Origin: Micromonospora endolithica
Lineage (GTDB): Bacteria; Actinomycetota; Actinomycetes; Mycobacteriales; Micromonosporaceae
Direction of reading: 5' to 3'
NCBI RefSeq assembly: GCF_003626595.1
Contig: NZ_RBAK01000014.1
Coordinates: forward strand, 62,001 to 126,000
Length of the DNA stretch: 64,000 nt
Position numbers and translations under genes: made by a program
In this document: positions 54,198-62,315 of the stretch, one piece after another
How positions within the stretch are numbered: position 1 is the stretch's first letter
How the letters are laid out: each line of letters opens with the position of its first letter
The notes under the pieces: generated by a model
Databases searched by the model: none
What the model saw: the letters and a program-made list of their open reading frames with translations, nothing else
Told to the model about the DNA's origin: nothing

Positions 54198-55430
54198 CCG
54201 GCGACCTGCCCGCCAGGCGGGCAGGTACATCGGGGCGGCCAGGGCCAGGGCGACCGCGCCGGCCAGCATCGCGGTGCCCACGCTCGCCCGGTCGGCCACC
54301 GCGCCGAGCGCGACGCCGCCCGCGGCGCCCGACGGCATGGCCACCATCGAGACCAGTGACAGGACGCTGGTGCGGTGCGGGCCGTCGACCTGGCGGTGCA
54401 CCAGCCCCTTGTAGACCGGGTTGGCCGCGCCGTGCACGGCGTAGCAGAGGAAGTAGGCGATCAGCACCCCGATCGGGCCGGCGAGCAGCGCCATCCCGAC
54501 CACGGTGGCGCCCTGCACCACGTGCAGCAGCGCCGCGCCGGCCGCCGGGCCGAGCCGGCGGGTGAGCAGCGGCACCAGCGCCGCGCCGCCGGCCGAGGCG
54601 AGCCAGGCCACCGTGCTGGCCGGTCCGAGCAGTGACGCCGCCCGGTCGGCGTCGCCGACGACGTCGGCGAGGCGGACCGGCAGCAACGTCTCGAAGGCGA
54701 TCATGCCGAAGCCCCAGAACAGCTCGACCACCACCAGGGCGGCCAGCACCCGGGACCGGCGCAACAACCCCAACGCCTGGCCCACCATGCGCGGCGCTCG
54801 GGCAAGCGAGGACCGCAACGCTTCCGGACCGGCGGCGGGCCGGATCTCCACCAGCAGGGTCACCAGTGCCACCAGGGAGACCAGTTGCAACGCCACCGCC
54901 GCGACGACCGGCGTGGTGAGGGCGCTGAACGGTCCGACCGGCCCGAGCGCGACCAGGCCACCGCTGAGCAGGGCGCCCGCGGCGATGCACAGGCCGAGGA
55001 CCGTGCCGCTCTGACCGAGCCCCTTCTCGTACGCGGCGTCCGGGTCAGCGGCGAGGGTGGTGTCGACGTACCAGGCCTCCAGGGGGCCGCTGTCCAGCGC
55101 CCGGTATACGCCCTGCAACGCCCAGACCGCGACCAGCAGCGCGAAGGTGTCCGCGACCACCAGCATTCCGAGGGAGACCAGGTTGACCAGCGCGGCGACC
55201 ACCAGCAGGGGCCGTCGGCCGAGCGCGTCGGCCAGGCCGCCGGTGGGCAGTTCCAGCGCCAGGACGAGCAGGCCCTGGGCGGCGGTGGCCAGGCCGATCT
55301 GGGTCAGCGACAGGCCGCGCTCCTGCATCAGCAGGACGGTCACCGGGATGACCAGTCCGACCGGCAGCCAGCGCAGGCCGTGCAGGATCAGGAAGCGCCG
55401 CCGGACCTGGGTGACGCTCAGGGTGCTCAT
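53895..55430 (-). CDS. MFS transporter with long C-terminal tail
   Basis: A 511-residue frame. Residues 1-410 form a 12-helix major facilitator: FLILHGLRWLPVGLVIPV, the motif A loop GGLADALGRRPLL (about 64-76) and an internal second half with LVVVELFWGFGMIAFE. The last 100 residues are hydrophilic, rich in Gly, Asp and Pro, and are encoded antisense to the GNAT gene, so they may be no more than read-through of open frame. It is co-translated (one-base overlap) with the ArsR-type regulator upstream and is probably its target, such as a drug exporter. Confidence 0.85.
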   Translation of the reverse strand: MSTLSVTQVRRRFLILHGLRWLPVGLVIPVTVLLMQERGLSLTQIGLATAAQGLLVLALELPTGGLADALGRRPLLVVAALVNLVSLGMLVVADTFALLVAVWALQGVYRALDSGPLEAWYVDTTLAADPDAAYEKGLGQSGTVLGLCIAAGALLSGGLVALGPVGPFSALTTPVVAAVALQLVSLVALVTLLVEIRPAAGPEALRSSLARAPRMVGQALGLLRRSRVLAALVVVELFWGFGMIAFETLLPVRLADVVGDADRAASLLGPASTVAWLASAGGAALVPLLTRRLGPAAGAALLHVVQGATVVGMALLAGPIGVLIAYFLCYAVHGAANPVYKGLVHRQVDGPHRTSVLSLVSMVAMPSGAAGGVALGAVADRASVGTAMLAGAVALALAAPMYLPAWRAGRRSAQPDRGAGEGVGVAEAPVQPDRTDVDGVDAERHGVVPGEQRPGHPGGEGRAQASSPVLRRDGQPGEEADVAPAAVGAAGHQPVAGPDAVPVDDPGIARP

Positions 55431-56020
55431 CACTGCTCCACCCGGGGGAAGGCGGCCAGGAAGACGTGCACGTCGCGGGTGTCCGGGGCCGGTGGCGCGA
55501 CCTCGTCGCGGTAGCGCATCACCACCGCCCACAGTTCGTCGTTGAGCGCCCGCAGCCGGGGCGGGTCCAGGGCCAGCACCAGGTCGCCCATGCCGGCGGC
55601 GTCCCGCCACGCCCGGTCCTCATCGGCGGAGACCGCCCGCCAACGTTGCGCCGCCTCGACCAGGTAACGGACCTGGTGAGCCATGATCCACTCGACGGCG
55701 GCGCGGGCGTCCGGGTCGTCGTCGAAGTCGGTGGGCTCGAAGTGGCTGATCTCGTGGGCGGCCCGCCACCAGCGCTGCCGGCCGCTGCCGAGGTCCGGGG
55801 CCTCGGCCACCAGCCCGGCGTCGGCGAGCTGGCGCAGGTGGTAACTGGTGGCGCCGGTGTTGGTGTCCAGCTTCCCGGCCAGCGTGGTGGCGGTGGCCGG
55901 GCCGTCCAGCCGCAGCGCGCCGAGCAGGCGCATCCGCAGCGGGTGGGCCAGGACACGTACCTGAGCGCCGTCCAGGTGGACCTCTCGTGCCTCCGGGCGC
56001 CGGGCGGGCTGGTTCTCCAT
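55430..56020 (-). CDS. ArsR-type (winged-helix) transcriptional regulator
   Basis: A 196-residue DNA-binding protein. The winged helix lies at about 17-85: VRVLAHPLRMRLLGALRLDGPATATTLAGKL, then TGATSYHLRQLADAGLV as the recognition helix, and GRQRWWRAAHE as the wing. The C-terminal half is helical and has no recognised metal site. It leads an operon with the MFS gene. A perfect 45-bp palindrome starts 16 bases before its ATG and is the likely operator for self-control. Confidence 0.87.
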   Translation of the reverse strand: MENQPARRPEAREVHLDGAQVRVLAHPLRMRLLGALRLDGPATATTLAGKLDTNTGATSYHLRQLADAGLVAEAPDLGSGRQRWWRAAHEISHFEPTDFDDDPDARAAVEWIMAHQVRYLVEAAQRWRAVSADEDRAWRDAAGMGDLVLALDPPRLRALNDELWAVVMRYRDEVAPPAPDTRDVHVFLAAFPRVEQ

Positions 56021-56035
56021 GAATGCACAATATCT

Positions 56036-56080
56036 CTGCACACTTTCTATGCACAATAGTTGTGCATAGAAAGTGTGCAG
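56036..56080. promoter_or_regulatory. Perfect 45-bp palindrome, probable operator of the ArsR-MFS operon
   Basis: Two perfect 21-base arms (56036-56056 and 56060-56080) flank TAG; each arm holds TGCACA half-sites. Unusually AT-rich for this genome. It lies between the reductase stop and the regulator start, 16 bases from the ATG. A TGCACAAT half-site recurs at 56024-56031. Confidence 0.8.
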
Positions 56081-56103
56081 GAGTCGCCGTGCTGTCGGCG
56101 GGG

Positions 56104-56913
56104 TCAGGCCAGGAGTTCGGCGACGCCGCGCAGCCGGGTACGGAGCAGACCGGCGGCGCGGGTGGAGTCCAGGCGTACGTCGGTCGGACGGCGCTGCCCG
56201 CACGCCGCACCGGTGGTGGTGCGCAGGCCCGCCGGGTCCAGCCCGTCCCGGCGGGCCACCAGGACGCCCAGCTCGGCCCGGCTGACCGCGTCCGGACCGG
56301 CCACGTTGAGCGGCCCGGCGTAGCCGTTGTCGACCAGTTCCAGCACGGCGGCGGCCAGGTCGGCGACGTCCACCGGGCAGCGCAGCTCGTCGGTGAACAG
56401 CGCCACCCGGCCGGCCAGGGCGTCCCGGCAGAGCTGGATCTGCTTGCTGCCCTCCCCCACGATCAGCGAGGTACGCACCAGCGCGGCTCCCGGATCGAGC
56501 GCCCGCACCGCCGTCTCCGCCGCCGCCTTCGCCGCGCCGTACGGGAAGACCGGCGTCGGCGGCTCGTCGTCGGAGTAGGGCGTCGGCCGCCCGGCGTGCA
56601 GGGCGTCGCTGGACAGGTGCACCAGCCGGGCCCCCACCTCGGCGGCGGCGTACGCGACGTGCGCCGCCCCGTCGGCGGTGACCGCCCAGTCGTCGTACCG
56701 GTAGGGGGTGGCCACGACCGCGTCGGGGCGCACCGCGACGAAAAGCTCGCGCACCGCGGACCGGTCCGTCACGTCGAGCCGCCGCACGAGAACACCCGGC
56801 ACCCCGACCGATCCGGTGTGCACGGTCCCCACCACCGCACGCCCGCCGGCGATCCCCTGCCGACAGACCTCCCGCCCCAGAAACCCGCTGGCCCCCACCA
56901 CGAGCAGCCTCAC
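56104..56913 (-). CDS. RmlD-like NAD(P)-dependent sugar nucleotide reductase/epimerase
   Basis: A 269-residue extended short-chain dehydrogenase. Cofactor loop GASGFLG (about 7-13); LVHLSSDALHAG and the catalytic pair YGAAKAA (Y-x-x-x-K, about 127-131) follow; the C-terminal RPTDVRLDSTRA matches RmlD (dTDP-4-dehydrorhamnose reductase) proteins. Other rml genes are absent here, so the substrate is uncertain. GTG start. Downstream is the palindrome and the ArsR operon. Confidence 0.82.
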   Translation of the reverse strand: MRLLVVGASGFLGREVCRQGIAGGRAVVGTVHTGSVGVPGVLVRRLDVTDRSAVRELFVAVRPDAVVATPYRYDDWAVTADGAAHVAYAAAEVGARLVHLSSDALHAGRPTPYSDDEPPTPVFPYGAAKAAAETAVRALDPGAALVRTSLIVGEGSKQIQLCRDALAGRVALFTDELRCPVDVADLAAAVLELVDNGYAGPLNVAGPDAVSRAELGVLVARRDGLDPAGLRTTTGAACGQRRPTDVRLDSTRAAGLLRTRLRGVAELLA

Positions 56914-56930
56914 CCCTACCCCTTTCCCCT

Positions 56931-56991
56931 GTCGATCATGAGGTTAGCGGGGCGACACGGCGAGCCGGGACCCGCCAACCCCATGATCAAC
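56931..56991. repeat. 61-bp dispersed palindromic repeat, copy 2 (21-19-21)
   Basis: Arms 56931-56951 and 56971-56991 are inverted complements at 18 of 21 positions with a 19-base loop. The left arm begins GTCGATCATGAGGTTAGCGG, matching copy 1 at 11496-11556. It lies between the aspS stop and the RmlD-like start. Confidence 0.85.
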
Positions 56992-57008
56992 TGCGGAGGG
57001 AGGGGCGG

Positions 57009-58814
57009 TCAGACCGGGTCGGCGACGGGGGCGGCGGGGCCGGCGGTGCCGGCGTGGGCCGGCGCCTGGGGCTTGGGCTTGGCGTCGATGCCGGCCTCGG
57101 TGCGCTGCTGGGCGGTGATCGGCGTCGGCGCGCCGGTCAGTGGGTCGAAGCCGCCGCGGGTCTTCGGGAACGCGATGACCTCGCGGATCGAGTCCGCGCC
57201 GGCGAGCAGCATGCAGACCCGGTCCCAGCCGAACGCGATGCCGCCGTGCGGCGGGGCACCGTACTTGAACGCCTCCAGCAGGAACCCGAACTTGTCCTGC
57301 GCCTCCTCCGGGGTGATGCCGAGCAGGTCGAAGACCCGCTTCTGCACGTCGCCCCGGTGGATACGGATGGATCCGCCGCCGATCTCGTTGCCGTTGCAGA
57401 CGATGTCGTACGCGTAAGCCAGCGCGCGGTCCGGGGCCTCCTCGAACCGGTCCACCCAGTCGGCGTTCGGCGAGGTGAACGGGTGGTGCACCGCGGTCCA
57501 GCCGCCCTCGTCGGTCTTCTCGAACATGGGTGCGTCGACCACCCAGCAGAACGCCCAGGCGCTCTCGTCGACCAGCTTCGCCCGCTTGGCGATCTCGATG
57601 CGGGCCGCGCCGAGCAGTTCCTGCGCCTCCCGCGGGTTCGTGCCGGCGGCGAAGAACACCGCGTCGCCCGGCTTCGCGCCGACCGCGTCGGCCAGGCCGG
57701 CCAGGTGCGCCTCGGACAGGTTCTTCGCCACCGGGCCGCGCGGCGCGCCGGTCTCGGCGTCCAGCACCACGTAGGCCAGGCCCTTCGCGCCGCGCGCCTT
57801 GGCCCAGTCCTGCCAGCCGTCCAGCTCCTTGCGGGTCTGCGACGCGCCACCGGGCATCACCACCGCGCCGACGTAGCCGCCCGCGTCGATCGCCCCGGCG
57901 AACACCCGGAACTCGGTGCCGCGCAGGTAGTCGGTCAGCTCGGTCAGCTCCACGCCGTAGCGCAGGTCCGGCTTGTCGGAGCCGTACCGGGCCATCGCGT
58001 CGTGCCAGGTGATCCGCGGGATGGGCCGGGAGATCTGGTGCCCGGCCAGGTCCTTCCACAGCGCCGCGACGATCGCCTCGCCCAGGTCGATCACGTCGTC
58101 CTCGGTGACGAAGGACATCTCGATGTCGAGCTGGGTGAACTCCGGCTGCCGGTCGGCACGGAAGTCCTCGTCGCGGTAGCAGCGGGCGATCTGGTAGTAC
58201 CGCTCCATGCCGCCGACCATCAGCAGCTGCTTGAACAGCTGCGGCGACTGCGGCAGCGCGTACCAGCTGCCGGGCTGGAGCCGGACCGGCACCAGGAAGT
58301 CCCGCGCGCCCTCCGGCGTGGACCGGGTCAGCGTCGGGGTCTCGATTTCCAGGAAGTCCCGCTCGTGCAGCACCGTGCGGGCGAGCTGGTTGGCCCGCGA
58401 GCGCAGCCGCAGCGCCTTCGCCGGGCCGCTGCGGCGCAGGTCCAGGTAGCGGTAGCGCAGCCGGATGTCGTCGCCGGCCTCGACCTGGTCGTCGACCGGC
58501 AACGGCAGCGGGGCGGCCTCGGACAGCACCTCCAGCGCGGTGGCGGTCACCTCGATCTCGCCGGTCGGCAGCTCCGGGTTCTCGTTGCCCTCGGGACGGC
58601 GGGTCACCTCACCGACGACCTTCACGCAGAACTCGTTGCGCAGCGCGTGCGCGTCCTCCTCGCGGAAGACGACCTGCACGACGCCGGAGCCGTCGCGCAG
58701 GTCGACGAAGATGACACCGCCGTGGTCGCGCCGGCGGGCCACCCACCCGGCGAGCGTCACCGTGGTGCCGGCGTCCGTCGCGCGCAGGTTGCCGGCGTCA
58801 TGGGTACGGATCAC
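57009..58814 (-). CDS. aspS: Aspartyl-tRNA synthetase
   Basis: A 601-residue class IIb synthetase: N-terminal OB-fold (TVTLAGWVARRRDHGGVIFVDLRD in residues about 17-40), motif 2 region FTQLDIEMSF with RCYRDEDFR, the bacterial GAD insertion (about 290-410) and motif 3 GGIAFGWDR. The last 40 residues are Ala/Pro-rich. I chose the GTG at 58814 (family-typical IRTHDAGNLRA start, GAGGAG upstream) over the ATG at 58859. Whether it also charges tRNA-Asn cannot be judged here. Confidence 0.96.
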   Translation of the reverse strand: MIRTHDAGNLRATDAGTTVTLAGWVARRRDHGGVIFVDLRDGSGVVQVVFREEDAHALRNEFCVKVVGEVTRRPEGNENPELPTGEIEVTATALEVLSEAAPLPLPVDDQVEAGDDIRLRYRYLDLRRSGPAKALRLRSRANQLARTVLHERDFLEIETPTLTRSTPEGARDFLVPVRLQPGSWYALPQSPQLFKQLLMVGGMERYYQIARCYRDEDFRADRQPEFTQLDIEMSFVTEDDVIDLGEAIVAALWKDLAGHQISRPIPRITWHDAMARYGSDKPDLRYGVELTELTDYLRGTEFRVFAGAIDAGGYVGAVVMPGGASQTRKELDGWQDWAKARGAKGLAYVVLDAETGAPRGPVAKNLSEAHLAGLADAVGAKPGDAVFFAAGTNPREAQELLGAARIEIAKRAKLVDESAWAFCWVVDAPMFEKTDEGGWTAVHHPFTSPNADWVDRFEEAPDRALAYAYDIVCNGNEIGGGSIRIHRGDVQKRVFDLLGITPEEAQDKFGFLLEAFKYGAPPHGGIAFGWDRVCMLLAGADSIREVIAFPKTRGGFDPLTGAPTPITAQQRTEAGIDAKPKPQAPAHAGTAGPAAPVADPV

Positions 58815-58867
58815 GACTTGCGTCTCCTCATCTGCTGCCACGTCTGTCTCCACCCGCATTCTGTCAG

Positions 58868-58924
58868 GTAAGGAAGGGCCCCTTCCTAACGCCTCCGGTA
58901 GAGCAGGGGTCCCCTGTTAACACC
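58868..58924. repeat. 57-bp inverted repeat, left copy, flanking the DUF998 gene
   Basis: Runs GTAAGGAAGGGCCCC... to ...CCCCTGTTAACACC. The same 57 bases recur in inverted orientation at 59551-59607 with a few changes. It lies between the aspS and DUF998 starts and is itself made of small palindromes (GGGGCCCC-like, GGGGTCCCC-like, GTTAAC). Confidence 0.85.
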
Positions 58925-58953
58925 CGGGCACCCGCTCGGGGAGAGCGCGTACG

Positions 58954-59589
58954 GTGTGCCGGGTGCGCGTACCCCGATGGGCCCTGCTCTCCGCGACCGC
59001 CGCGCCGGTGCTGCTGATCGGCGGCTGGACGCTCGCCGCGGCCCGGCAGCCCGGCGGTTTCGACCAGGTCTCGGGCACGATCAGCGCGCTCGCCGCGCGC
59101 GACGCCACCGACCGGTGGATCATGACGGTGGCCCTGCTCGGCCTCGGCCTGTGCCACTGCGTGACCGCCGCCGGACTGCGGTCGCTGCGCCCGGCCGGGC
59201 GGGCGCTGCTGGCCCTCGGCGGGGTCGCCACGGTCGCGGTCGCGGCGTTTCCGCTGCCCGCCGAGCGGGGCTCCTCGACGCCGCACGGGCTGGCCGCCGC
59301 GGTCGCGTTCGGCGCCCTGGCGCTCTGGCCGGCGCTCGCCGCGCGCCGGGACCGCGGGCCCGGCCCGGCCGCCGGCCTGACCCCGCGCCAGGGTACGACC
59401 GCCACGGCGCTGCTGCTGCTGGCCGTCGGGTGGTTCGTGGTGGAGCTGGCGACCGGCGGCCCGCGGATCGGGCTGTCCGAACGGGTGGCCGCCGGAGCCG
59501 AGGCGCTCTGCCCGCTGGTGGTGGCGCTGACTCTGCTCCGACGCCTGTCCGGCGTTAACAGGGGTCCCCTGCTCTACACCAGGCGTTAA
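58954..59589 (+). CDS. DUF998-like membrane protein
   Basis: A 211-residue protein with six likely membrane helices (first: LLSATAAPVLLIGGWTLA). The segment FDQVSGTISALAARDATDRW (about 36-55) matches the first loop of DUF998 proteins, whose function is unknown. The GTG at 58954 has GGGGAG 9 bases upstream; a GTG 9 bases later is an alternative. The final 13 codons and the TAA stop lie inside the right-hand inverted repeat, so the repeat has shaped the protein's C-terminus. Confidence 0.8.
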   Translation: MCRVRVPRWALLSATAAPVLLIGGWTLAAARQPGGFDQVSGTISALAARDATDRWIMTVALLGLGLCHCVTAAGLRSLRPAGRALLALGGVATVAVAAFPLPAERGSSTPHGLAAAVAFGALALWPALAARRDRGPGPAAGLTPRQGTTATALLLLAVGWFVVELATGGPRIGLSERVAAGAEALCPLVVALTLLRRLSGVNRGPLLYTRR

Positions 59590-59607
59590 CGGGGGGCCCT
59601 TCCTTAC
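59551..59607. repeat. 57-bp inverted repeat, right copy, overlapping the DUF998 stop
   Basis: Inverted copy of 58868-58924: GGCGTTAACAGGGGTCCCCT at its start and GGGCCCTTCCTTAC at its end. It supplies the end of the DUF998 reading frame (stop at 59587-59589). Confidence 0.85.
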
Positions 59608-59656
59608 CCGCACCAAGGCGGGCCGCCGGTGTCCCGACGGCCCGCCTTGGTGCGGG
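59607..59656. terminator. Bidirectional terminator between DUF998 and protease genes
   Basis: A perfect 19-bp stem (59607-59625 with 59638-59656) with a 12-base loop sits 17 bases after the DUF998 stop and 21 bases after the protease stop, serving both convergent genes. Confidence 0.9.
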
Positions 59657-59677
59657 TGGATCAGTGGTGCGTGCGGA

Positions 59678-60727
59678 TCAGTAGACCGCCACGCCGTAAC
59701 GGCTCAGCACCTCGGTGACCGGCTGGAAGAACGTGGTGCCGCCGGTGCGGCAGTTGCCGCTGCCGCCCGAGGTCAGGCCCAGGGCGGTGCCGCCGCTGAA
59801 CAGCGAGCCGCCGCTGTCGCCCGGCTCGGCGCAGACGTTGGTGCGGATCAGGCCGGAGACCGAACCCTCGGCGTAGTTCACCGTGGCGTTGAGCGCGGTG
59901 ACCGAGCCGCTGCGCAGGCCGGTGGTGCTGCCGGAGCGCTGCACCGACTGGCCGACGTAAGCGTTGCCGGAGCCGGTGATGTCCCGGAAGCTGCCGTTGT
60001 AGAGGGAGACGTTGCCCGGCTGCACGGTGCTCTGGTTGCTGTAGCGCACGATGCCGTAGTCGTTGCCCGGGAAGCTGGTGCCGCTCCGGCTGCCCAGCAG
60101 CGCGGTCTGGCCCGAGTTGGAGTACCAGTTCGCCGCGATGTTGGTGCAGTGCCCGGCGGTGATGAAGTAGTAGGTGCTGCCGGCCCGGACGTTGAAGCCC
60201 AGCGAGCAGCGACCGCCACCCTGGGCGTAGATCGCCTGGCCACCGGAGATGCGGGTGCTCAGCACGCCGGCCTCGGCCTCGATGCGGACCGCACCGCCGG
60301 CGCGGGCGGCGGCGGCCTTGACCCGCTCCAGCTTGGCGCCGGTGACGGTGCTGTCGACGGAGACGACGACCTGGTTGGTGGCCGGGTCGGTCCACCAGGC
60401 GGTGCCGGCGATCTTCGCCGTGCGCTCCAGGTCGGCGGTGGCGCGGTTCAGCTCGGCGGCGCCCCGCTTGACGATCTTCGGGGTGGCGCCGGCGGCGGCG
60501 ACCTGGCGGGCGGCGAGGGCGTCGGTGACCGCGACGACCATCTTGCCGTTGGCGCCGGCGTAGGCGCCGGCGGCCCGGTCACCGAGGCGCTCGGCGAGGG
60601 TGGCCGCGGCGTCCGGTGAGGCGGCGGGTGCCGCCTGGGCCGGGGCGCCGATGAGGCCACCGGCGACCAGGGTTCCGGCCGCGACGAGGGTGGCGGCGCG
60701 GCGGAACGTGGACCTCGTGGGTCGCAT
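59678..60727 (-). CDS. Secreted streptogrisin-like serine protease (S1E)
   Basis: A 349-residue preproenzyme. Signal peptide about 1-32 (basic start, TLVAAGTLVAGGLIG core, AQAAPA end). A pro-region of about 120 residues with the alpha-lytic-type WWTDPATNQVVVSVD segment chaperones folding. The mature chymotrypsin fold starts near ISGGQAIYAQ; catalytic His in ITAGHCT, Asp in NDYGIVRY and Ser in CAEPGDSGGSLF, with paired Cys around His and Ser. Degrades proteins outside the cell. GGAGG precedes the ATG. The leader has GTGAATACTTCAC, a small palindrome near a possible TTGCCT/AATACT promoter. Confidence 0.94.
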   Translation of the reverse strand: MRPTRSTFRRAATLVAAGTLVAGGLIGAPAQAAPAASPDAAATLAERLGDRAAGAYAGANGKMVVAVTDALAARQVAAAGATPKIVKRGAAELNRATADLERTAKIAGTAWWTDPATNQVVVSVDSTVTGAKLERVKAAAARAGGAVRIEAEAGVLSTRISGGQAIYAQGGGRCSLGFNVRAGSTYYFITAGHCTNIAANWYSNSGQTALLGSRSGTSFPGNDYGIVRYSNQSTVQPGNVSLYNGSFRDITGSGNAYVGQSVQRSGSTTGLRSGSVTALNATVNYAEGSVSGLIRTNVCAEPGDSGGSLFSGGTALGLTSGGSGNCRTGGTTFFQPVTEVLSRYGVAVY

Positions 60728-61051
60728 GTAACAACCTCCGGGAAGAGGGGGCTATGGCCCGCGCCGGAGCTGGCGGAGGCCGGGGGTAACCCGGCGGAGC
60801 TGGGGGAACCGGCCGGGTGAAGTGAAGTATTCACATCCTTAAGATCCTAGGCAAGCCCTAGGTTCGTCCGAATTGACCCGAGCTTGATCCGTCACATCCA
60901 TGCAACACTGTGGATACATGAGCCGACGCCCACCGTCACAACGCAGGGTGACATTACATGGACAGTCTTCGATGCATTGCGCCGTGGTGCGGCGGACGCG
61001 CCCCGCCGGGATCGGCGGTCCGCCGGAGGCGTACGCCCCGGGGGTGGTGGG
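60728..61051. other. Intergenic region upstream of the protease
   Basis: Some 324 bases without a gene. The first 155 are the protease leader, with a GC-poor stretch (60815-60905) containing GTGAAGTATTCAC (60818-60830) and CCTAGG twice (60847-60852 and 60858-60863). The rest, next to the HxlR stop, shows GTCAC...GTGAC half-sites but no recognised gene. Confidence 0.5.
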
Positions 61052-61528
61052 TCAGTCGGCCCGGCGGCGCGCGCCCGGACCCGGCCGCGGCAGCACGTCG
61101 CGCGGGTCGGCGACCTCGTGCCCGCCGGCGCAGCGCAACTCGGCGCGAACCTCGGCCCCGCAGTCGCGGTGGGTGACGGTGAGCGGCGAGCCCTCCGGAT
61201 CGGCGAGGTGGCGGTCACCCCAGCCGAGCACGGCGACCAGCACCGGCCAGAGGTCGAGGCCCTTGGCGGTCAGCCGGTACTCGTGCCGGACGCGACTGCC
61301 CGGCTCCCGGTACGGCTCGCGGCGCAGCACCCCCTGCTCGACGAGGCCGGCCAGCCGGTTGGTGAGCACCTGCCGGGGAATGCCGGTGCGGACCCGCATG
61401 TCGTCGAAGCGGCGGACGCCGCTGAAGACCTCGCGCAGCACCACCAGGGTCCACCTCTCGCCGAGAACCTCCATCGCGCGCGCGATCGTGCAGTTCTCGA
61501 TCGACCAGTCCAGTGCCGCGGGCCTCAT
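61052..61528 (-). CDS. HxlR-family transcriptional regulator
   Basis: A 158-residue winged-helix protein. ENCTIARAMEVLGERWTLVVLREV (about 11-34) carries the family's redox-type Cys near residue 13; FDDMRVRTGIPRQVLTNRLAGLVEQGVL is the DNA-binding helix pair and YRLTAKGLDLWPVL the wing end. A second C/H region near 125 (HRDCGAEVRAELRCAGGH) could bind a metal. It is divergent from the PaaI thioesterase gene 54 bases away and probably controls it. Confidence 0.88.
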   Translation of the reverse strand: MRPAALDWSIENCTIARAMEVLGERWTLVVLREVFSGVRRFDDMRVRTGIPRQVLTNRLAGLVEQGVLRREPYREPGSRVRHEYRLTAKGLDLWPVLVAVLGWGDRHLADPEGSPLTVTHRDCGAEVRAELRCAGGHEVADPRDVLPRPGPGARRRAD

Positions 61529-61553
61529 CCCGCCAGGCTAGGTCTTATTGACA

Positions 61554-61581
61554 GACTCAGCAACGCCGTGCAGGCTGAGTC
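61554..61581. promoter_or_regulatory. Inverted repeat between HxlR and PaaI genes
   Basis: GACTCAGC (61554-61561) and GCTGAGTC (61574-61581) are perfect inverted 8-base arms ending just before the PaaI ATG. TTGACA at 61549-61554 could be a -35 for the thioesterase gene. Suits HxlR control; binding is inference. Confidence 0.5.
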
Positions 61582-61582
61582 C

Positions 61583-62098
61583 ATGACACAGACGCAGGAT
61601 CCGGCGCGCAGCCGCACCTTCTCCTGGTCGGATCCCGGCATCAACGCCGCCCACCTGGGACGCCGTAACGGGCTGGACCTGATGCGGGCGATGATCGCCG
61701 GCGAGTTGGCCGCACCGCCGATCATGCACCTGGTGGACATCGCGCGGATGGAGGCCGACGAGGGCCGTGTCGCCGTCGAACTGGTGCCCCAGGAGTTCCA
61801 CTACAACCCGCTCGGCACCGTCCACGGCGGTGTCCTCTCCACCCTGCTGGACACCGCCGCCGCCTGCGCGGTGCACACCACCCTGCCGGCCGGCGTCGGC
61901 TACACCTCGCTGGACCTCAACGTGAAGTTCCTGCGTCCGGTCACCGTGGAATCCGGCGTGCTGCGCTGCGAGGGCACCGTGCTGCAACGGGGCCGACGCA
62001 CCGCGCTGGCCGAGGCCCGCCTCACCGACACGAAGAACCGGCTGGTCGCTCACGCCACCAGCACCTGCCTGCTCTTCCCGCTGGAATCCCCCGCCTAG
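61583..62098 (+). CDS. PaaI-type hotdog thioesterase
   Basis: A 171-residue acyl-CoA thioesterase. The hotdog active site NPLGTVHGGVLSTLLDTAAA (about 74-93) carries the HGG motif with the catalytic Asp further along the helix; YTSLDLNVKFLRPV is the matching strand. It probably hydrolyses aryl- or fatty acyl-CoA. The ATG at 61583 lacks a clear ribosome binding site. Confidence 0.88.
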   Translation: MTQTQDPARSRTFSWSDPGINAAHLGRRNGLDLMRAMIAGELAAPPIMHLVDIARMEADEGRVAVELVPQEFHYNPLGTVHGGVLSTLLDTAAACAVHTTLPAGVGYTSLDLNVKFLRPVTVESGVLRCEGTVLQRGRRTALAEARLTDTKNRLVAHATSTCLLFPLESPA

Positions 62099-62315
62099 CC
62101 CCGGCCCACCCCCACCCTCGCGATCCTGCGGTTCCGGTCGCCGATTCGCACCGCGTGCGGCGTCCGTCGGGACGGAAAGCGCACGATCGATCGCGGGGCC
62201 GGGGGCGGAACGGGGGGCCGGGAGGGGTGGGGTGGGGGTTGAGCCGCCCCGGGTGCGGTCGGCGTCAGAGAGAGCCAGCGGCGGCCGCGCCCGGGGTGCC
62301 CCGGACAGCCGCGGG
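62099..62315. other. Intergenic region between thioesterase and desaturase genes
   Basis: Two convergent genes end here. An imperfect inverted repeat links CGCGATCCTGCGGTTCCG (62119-62136) with GGAAAGCGCACGATCGATCG (62174-62193). It may be a terminator or another dispersed element; too weak to call. Confidence 0.4.

Noticed and set aside
55466..56059. Plus-strand frame of 197 codons opposite the ArsR-type gene
   Set aside because: It mirrors the winged-helix gene, lacks motifs, and would read through the palindrome on the wrong strand.
60884..61582. Upstream extension of the PaaI thioesterase frame by over 200 codons
   Set aside because: The extension is antisense to the HxlR gene, has no family similarity, and the ATG at 61583 gives the normal length.
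62119..62193. Third dispersed palindrome between the thioesterase and desaturase genes
   Set aside because: Arms match only with gaps and do not resemble the 61-bp or 57-bp families closely enough.
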